Shown piece by piece: positions 14,872-17,349 of a DNA stretch of 17,349 nt. Below the pieces are notes generated by a model. The model saw only the letters and a list, made by a program, of their open reading frames with translations, did no database searches and had not been told where the DNA came from. Position numbers and translations under genes: made by a program. Each line of letters starts with the position of its first letter. Within the stretch, counting starts at the first letter, position 1. This DNA is from Pseudomonadota bacterium (GTDB taxonomy: Bacteria > Pseudomonadota > Alphaproteobacteria > Rhizobiales > Xanthobacteraceae). The DNA is taken from positions 1-17,349 of the forward strand of contig JAEZEU010000318.1 of NCBI GenBank assembly GCA_023432885.1, read 5' to 3'.

Positions 14872-14898
14872 GGCCGGCGGCGCATCGCGCAGCCGGCC
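14872..14898. other. Strong hairpin downstream of hemA
   Basis: GGCCGGC (14872-14878) pairs with GCCGGCC (14892-14898). After one G/A mismatch, GCGC (14880-14883) pairs with GCGC (14887-14890) around a three-base loop: 11 of 12 positions pair. It starts about 30 bases after the hemA stop on the minus strand. There is no U run after it, so it is either an imperfect terminator or an mRNA 3'-end stabiliser. Confidence 0.5.
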
Positions 14899-14928
14899 CC
14901 TCTTCGGCTTTTCGAGCGAAGTTAAGGG

Positions 14929-16155
14929 TTATTCCGCCGCCAGCGGTTTCCGGTTCAGGGGCAAGCCGAGGCGCTCCCAGACCTGCAGCAGCGCTTCGGC
15001 CAGCTGATCGATCAGGGCGTCCTCATGATAGGGCGAGGGGGTGATGCGCAGCCGCTCGGTTCCCTTGGCCACCGTCGGATAGTTGATCGGCTGGATATAG
15101 ATTCCGTGCTCTTCGAGCAGGAGGTCGGAGGCCTGCTTGCACCTCTCGGGATCGCCGACGAACAGCGGCACGATGTGGGTGTCGCTCGACATCACGGGCA
15201 GGCCGGCGGCGTTGAGGATCGCCTTGACACGGGCGGCGCGCTCTTGGTGGCGCTCGCGCTCCCAATTCGAGTCCTTGAGGTGGCGGATCGCGGCGGTCGC
15301 GGCCGAGCAGATCGCCGGCGGCAGCGCGGTCGTGAAGATGAACCCCGGCGCATAGGAGCGCACGGCGTCGATGATCTCGGCCTTGCCTGCGATGTAGCCG
15401 CCAAGGCAGCCGAACGCCTTTGCCAGCGTGCCTTCCAGAACGTCGATACGGTGCATGACGCCGTCGCGCTCGGCAATGCCGCCGCCGCGCGGGCCGTACA
15501 TACCGACCGCGTGCACTTCATCGACATAGGTCATGGCGCCGTATTTTTCGGCCAGGTCACAGATCTTGGCGAGCGGCGCCACGTCGCCGTCCATCGAATA
15601 AAGGCTCTCGCAGACGATCAGCTTCGGGCGGTCGCCTGCAGCGATCAGCAGTTCCTCAAGATGGGCGACGTCGTTGTGGCGGAAAATCTGTCGCTCGCAG
15701 CGCGCCTCGCGAACGCCCTCGATCATCGAATTGTGGTTGAGCGCGTCCGACAGGATCAGGACATCAGGAATGAGCTTTGCGATGGTCGAGATGCCGGTGT
15801 GGTTCGACACGTAGCCCGAGGTGAAGAGCAGCGAAGCTTCCTTGCCGTGGAGATCGGCGAGTTCTTCCTCAAGCTGCACCAGCGGATGGTGCGTGCCGGC
15901 AATGTTGCGGGTGCCCCCGGCGCCGGTGCCGACGCGCGTTGCGGTCTCGACCATGGCGCCGACTACTTTCGGGTGCTGGCCCATGCCGAGATAGTCGTTG
16001 GAGCACCAGATCACGACGTTCCGCCTGCCCTGCGGCGAGTGCCAGACCGCATGCGGGAACCGGCCGGCGATCCGCTCGAGATCGGCAAAAACCCGATAGC
16101 GCCGCTCGTCATGCAAGCGGTTGAGGGCGCTCTGGAAAAATTGGCTATAATCCAT
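14929..16155 (-). CDS. hemA: 5-aminolevulinate synthase
   Basis: Condenses glycine with succinyl-CoA to 5-aminolevulinate, the first step of heme synthesis in alphaproteobacteria (C4 pathway). It is PLP-dependent and cytoplasmic. The 408-residue product has CSNDYLGM (51-58), GTGAGGTRNIAGTHHPLVQLE (76-96), the cofactor-binding VDEVHAVGMYGPRGGG (211-226) with Asp212/Asp214/His215, and the Schiff-base lysine Lys246 in GTLAKAFGCLGGY. The start is the ATG at 16155 (MDYSQFFQ), which matches family length. The frame stays open 35 codons further upstream, but that stretch is leader DNA. AGG at about seven bases is the ribosome binding site. A TTGA-N6-TCAA box at 16278-16291 suggests low-oxygen control by an FNR/FixK-type regulator, as reported for hemA of Bradyrhizobium japonicum. 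The gene ends in Ala-Ala-Glu-stop. Confidence 0.96.
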   Translation of the reverse strand: MDYSQFFQSALNRLHDERRYRVFADLERIAGRFPHAVWHSPQGRRNVVIWCSNDYLGMGQHPKVVGAMVETATRVGTGAGGTRNIAGTHHPLVQLEEELADLHGKEASLLFTSGYVSNHTGISTIAKLIPDVLILSDALNHNSMIEGVREARCERQIFRHNDVAHLEELLIAAGDRPKLIVCESLYSMDGDVAPLAKICDLAEKYGAMTYVDEVHAVGMYGPRGGGIAERDGVMHRIDVLEGTLAKAFGCLGGYIAGKAEIIDAVRSYAPGFIFTTALPPAICSAATAAIRHLKDSNWERERHQERAARVKAILNAAGLPVMSSDTHIVPLFVGDPERCKQASDLLLEEHGIYIQPINYPTVAKGTERLRITPSPYHEDALIDQLAEALLQVWERLGLPLNRKPLAAE

Positions 16156-16172
16156 CGTCAAACCTGGGCGGA

Positions 16173-16191
16173 ACCGGCCGGAGCGGCCGGT
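16173..16191 (-). other. GC-rich hairpin in the hemA leader
   Basis: ACCGGCC (16173-16179) pairs with GGCCGGT (16185-16191) around GGAGC. In the minus-strand transcript it lies some 18 bases before the hemA ATG and just ahead of the ribosome binding site, at or near the predicted 5' end of the message. It may influence mRNA stability or translation. Confidence 0.45.
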
Positions 16192-16194
16192 CTT

Positions 16195-16222
16195 ATTAGA
16201 GCGTTTCCAGCTTTGATGTCGA
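16195..16222 (-). promoter_or_regulatory. Candidate hemA promoter
   Basis: On the minus strand, TCGACA (16222-16217), a 16-base spacer and TCTAAT (16200-16195) each match five of six sigma70 consensus bases. Transcription would begin near 16188. It is about 62 bases downstream of the centre of the FNR/FixK-type box, so the box may instead serve another start nearer 16243. Confidence 0.4.
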
Positions 16223-16277
16223 GCCGGAATCATGCACCGTGGCGGGGAGCCGGAATGCACCGGGGGCAGGGCAAAAC

Positions 16278-16291
16278 TTGATCCCGGTCAA
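16278..16291. promoter_or_regulatory. FNR/FixK-type binding site upstream of hemA
   Basis: TTGATCCCGGTCAA has both conserved half-sites TTGA and TCAA with six bases between, the pattern bound by FixK/FNR/CRP-type oxygen regulators in rhizobia. It lies about 130 bases upstream of the hemA ATG. Activation by FixK-type proteins usually needs the box centred near -41, which would place a start of transcription near 16243. Confidence 0.65.
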
Positions 16292-16330
16292 CACGCTAGG
16301 CGCGCCGCTCGTCACCCTTTCAGGTCGAAA

Positions 16331-17349
16331 TCACGTTGTCCTGAACCGCAGCACGCCGCCGGTTTCTTCCGCCGTCAGCCGCCCCTCCACCAGCATGTAG
16401 TTGACGTGGGCGATCAATTCGCCCGCAGCAAATCCCATCTGATGCGGGTCGAGCGTGTGCTTGTGGAACACCACGGGCACGAGATCCTTGGAGGTCTGCG
16501 GCACTTCCCGGCACGCCTCCGCGATAAGCCGGCAGCGCTCCTCGTGATGATCGGCGAGCTGCTTGATCCTTGTCTTCAGTCCGTAGAACGGCACGCCGTG
16601 GCCGGGCAGCACCATCACGTCATAGGGGAGCGTAGTTGTGAGGCTGGCGAGCGAGAACAGATATTCGCCGAGCGAGTTCTGCTCGGGCTCGACCGCCCAG
16701 ACGCTGACATTGGGCGAGATCTTGCTGAGCACCTGGTCGGCGGAGAGGAACAGCTTGTCATCGGCACAGTACAGCATCACCTGGTCGAGGGCGTGGCCGC
16801 CGCCGGTGATCACCTTGAAGCGGCGCTCGCCGATCACAACGTCGTCGCCATGGGAAATGCGGCGGTAGGCCGCCGGCAGGACCGACACCTGTTTCAAGTA
16901 ATCCTGGCCGCGGCCGAGCAGCTTGTCGGTCAGGTTCTCGTCCATGCCGTGACGCAGGAAGAACAGCCGCTGCGCATTACGGCGCTCCTCGGTGCCGCGG
17001 TTCTGGTGATAGACCGACTGCAGATATTCCACCTGCGACATGTAGAGCGGGCATTTGAAGCGCCCGGTGATCCAGCCCGCGAGGCCCACATGGTCGGGGT
17101 GCGAATGAGTCACGATCAGGCGGTTGACCTTCACGCCCTTGAGCGGTCCCTCGAACAGTGTGGTCCAGGCCGCGATGGACTCCTCGTTGCCGAAGCCGGA
17201 ATCGACCATGGTCCAGCCGTCGCCGTCGGCGAGCAGGTAGACGTTCACATGGTTGAGGCGGAACGGCAGCTTCAGCCGTGCCCACAGCACGCCCGGCATC
17301 ACCTCGACGACCTCTTCGGGGCCGGGGTGGTTTTCCCAGGGGTATCGCA
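16331..17349 (-). CDS. Metallo-beta-lactamase-fold hydrolase (5' end outside window)
   Basis: An MBL-fold protein whose reading frame continues unbroken to the right edge. The residues upstream of the internal GTG/ATG (RYPWENHPGPEEVVEVMPGVLWARL) look like real protein, so the start lies beyond the window. Visible motifs, from the first Met at 17299: a beta strand with NHVNVYLLADGDGWTMVDSGFG, then the metal motif THSHPDHVGLAG (His-x-His-x-Asp-His), GGGHALDQVMLYCADDKLFLSADQVL with the third His and bridging Asp, and VLPGHGVP with the last His. The C-terminal region (about the last 80 residues) is helical and resembles the winged-helix tail of LACTB2-like/glyoxalase II-related hydrolases. Substrate is unknown; thioester or phosphodiester hydrolysis are options. 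It is upstream of hemA in the same direction, 175 bases away, with a separate hemA promoter likely. Confidence 0.9.
   Translation of the reverse strand, partial: RYPWENHPGPEEVVEVMPGVLWARLKLPFRLNHVNVYLLADGDGWTMVDSGFGNEESIAAWTTLFEGPLKGVKVNRLIVTHSHPDHVGLAGWITGRFKCPLYMSQVEYLQSVYHQNRGTEERRNAQRLFFLRHGMDENLTDKLLGRGQDYLKQVSVLPAAYRRISHGDDVVIGERRFKVITGGGHALDQVMLYCADDKLFLSADQVLSKISPNVSVWAVEPEQNSLGEYLFSLASLTTTLPYDVMVLPGHGVPFYGLKTRIKQLADHHEERCRLIAEACREVPQTSKDLVPVVFHKHTLDPHQMGFAAGELIAHVNYMLVEGRLTAEETGGVLRFRTT

Noticed and set aside
15025..16281. A 418-codon + strand open frame antisense to hemA
   Set aside because: It has the same composition as other mirror frames and no recognisable motif, while hemA on the other strand is unmistakable.

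Overview
The window looks like a chromosomal core segment of a high-GC alphaproteobacterium of the Bradyrhizobium/Rhodopseudomonas group (Nitrobacteraceae). The grounds are the protein sequences themselves (ThrC, M16 peptidase, 5-aminolevulinate synthase), an F0 ATP synthase cluster with separate b and b' subunits, ALA synthase of the C4 (Shemin) type, and short palindromic intergenic repeats of a kind common in that group. I see no tRNA, rRNA, IS element, prophage or CRISPR array. Family assignments rest on motif and sequence recognition by eye, not on a database search.

Layout, left to right. (1) thrC (222-1640, TTG start) and an M16 zinc peptidase (1637-2926) overlap by four bases and form a + strand unit. 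A GNAT acetyltransferase (3046-3633) follows, with a copy of a palindromic repeat on each side. (2) A predicted exported protein (3782-4420, +) meets the F0 operon tail to tail at a bidirectional terminator (4428-4453). The F0 operon is on the minus strand in the order atpI, atpB (a), atpE (c), b' and atpF (b). It is led by a good sigma70-like promoter near 7124-7152, and the F1 genes are not in the window. (3) A 457-base gap then separates atpI from a second exported, coiled-coil protein (7514-8032, +), whose stop codon overlaps the TTG start of a YjbQ/UPF0047 protein (8029-8499). (4) An MHS-type major facilitator transporter with an unusual periplasmic insertion (8581-10245, -) ends in a strong intrinsic terminator. 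It is divergent from a NarL/FixJ-type response regulator (10546-11220, +). (5) A 1165-residue hybrid histidine kinase with an N-terminal solute:sodium symporter domain (11264-14761, -) points towards the regulator, with 43 bases between the two stop codons. (6) hemA (14929-16155, -) has a TTGA-N6-TCAA FNR/FixK-type box upstream. A metallo-beta-lactamase-fold hydrolase (16331 to the window edge, -) runs off the right end.

The most interesting block is 8581-14761. The kinase has the architecture of the CrbS/MxtR family (transporter domain, PAS, HisKA, HATPase, receiver) and the regulator is of the CrbR/ErdR type. In gammaproteobacteria such pairs control acetate and acetyl-CoA synthetase use. 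Here they sit next to a proton-coupled carboxylate-type transporter, which suggests a sensing and uptake module. That link is inference. Most of the rest is ordinary housekeeping content. The regulatory details worth a second look are the hemA box, the hairpins before atpB and after hemA, and the repeat copies.
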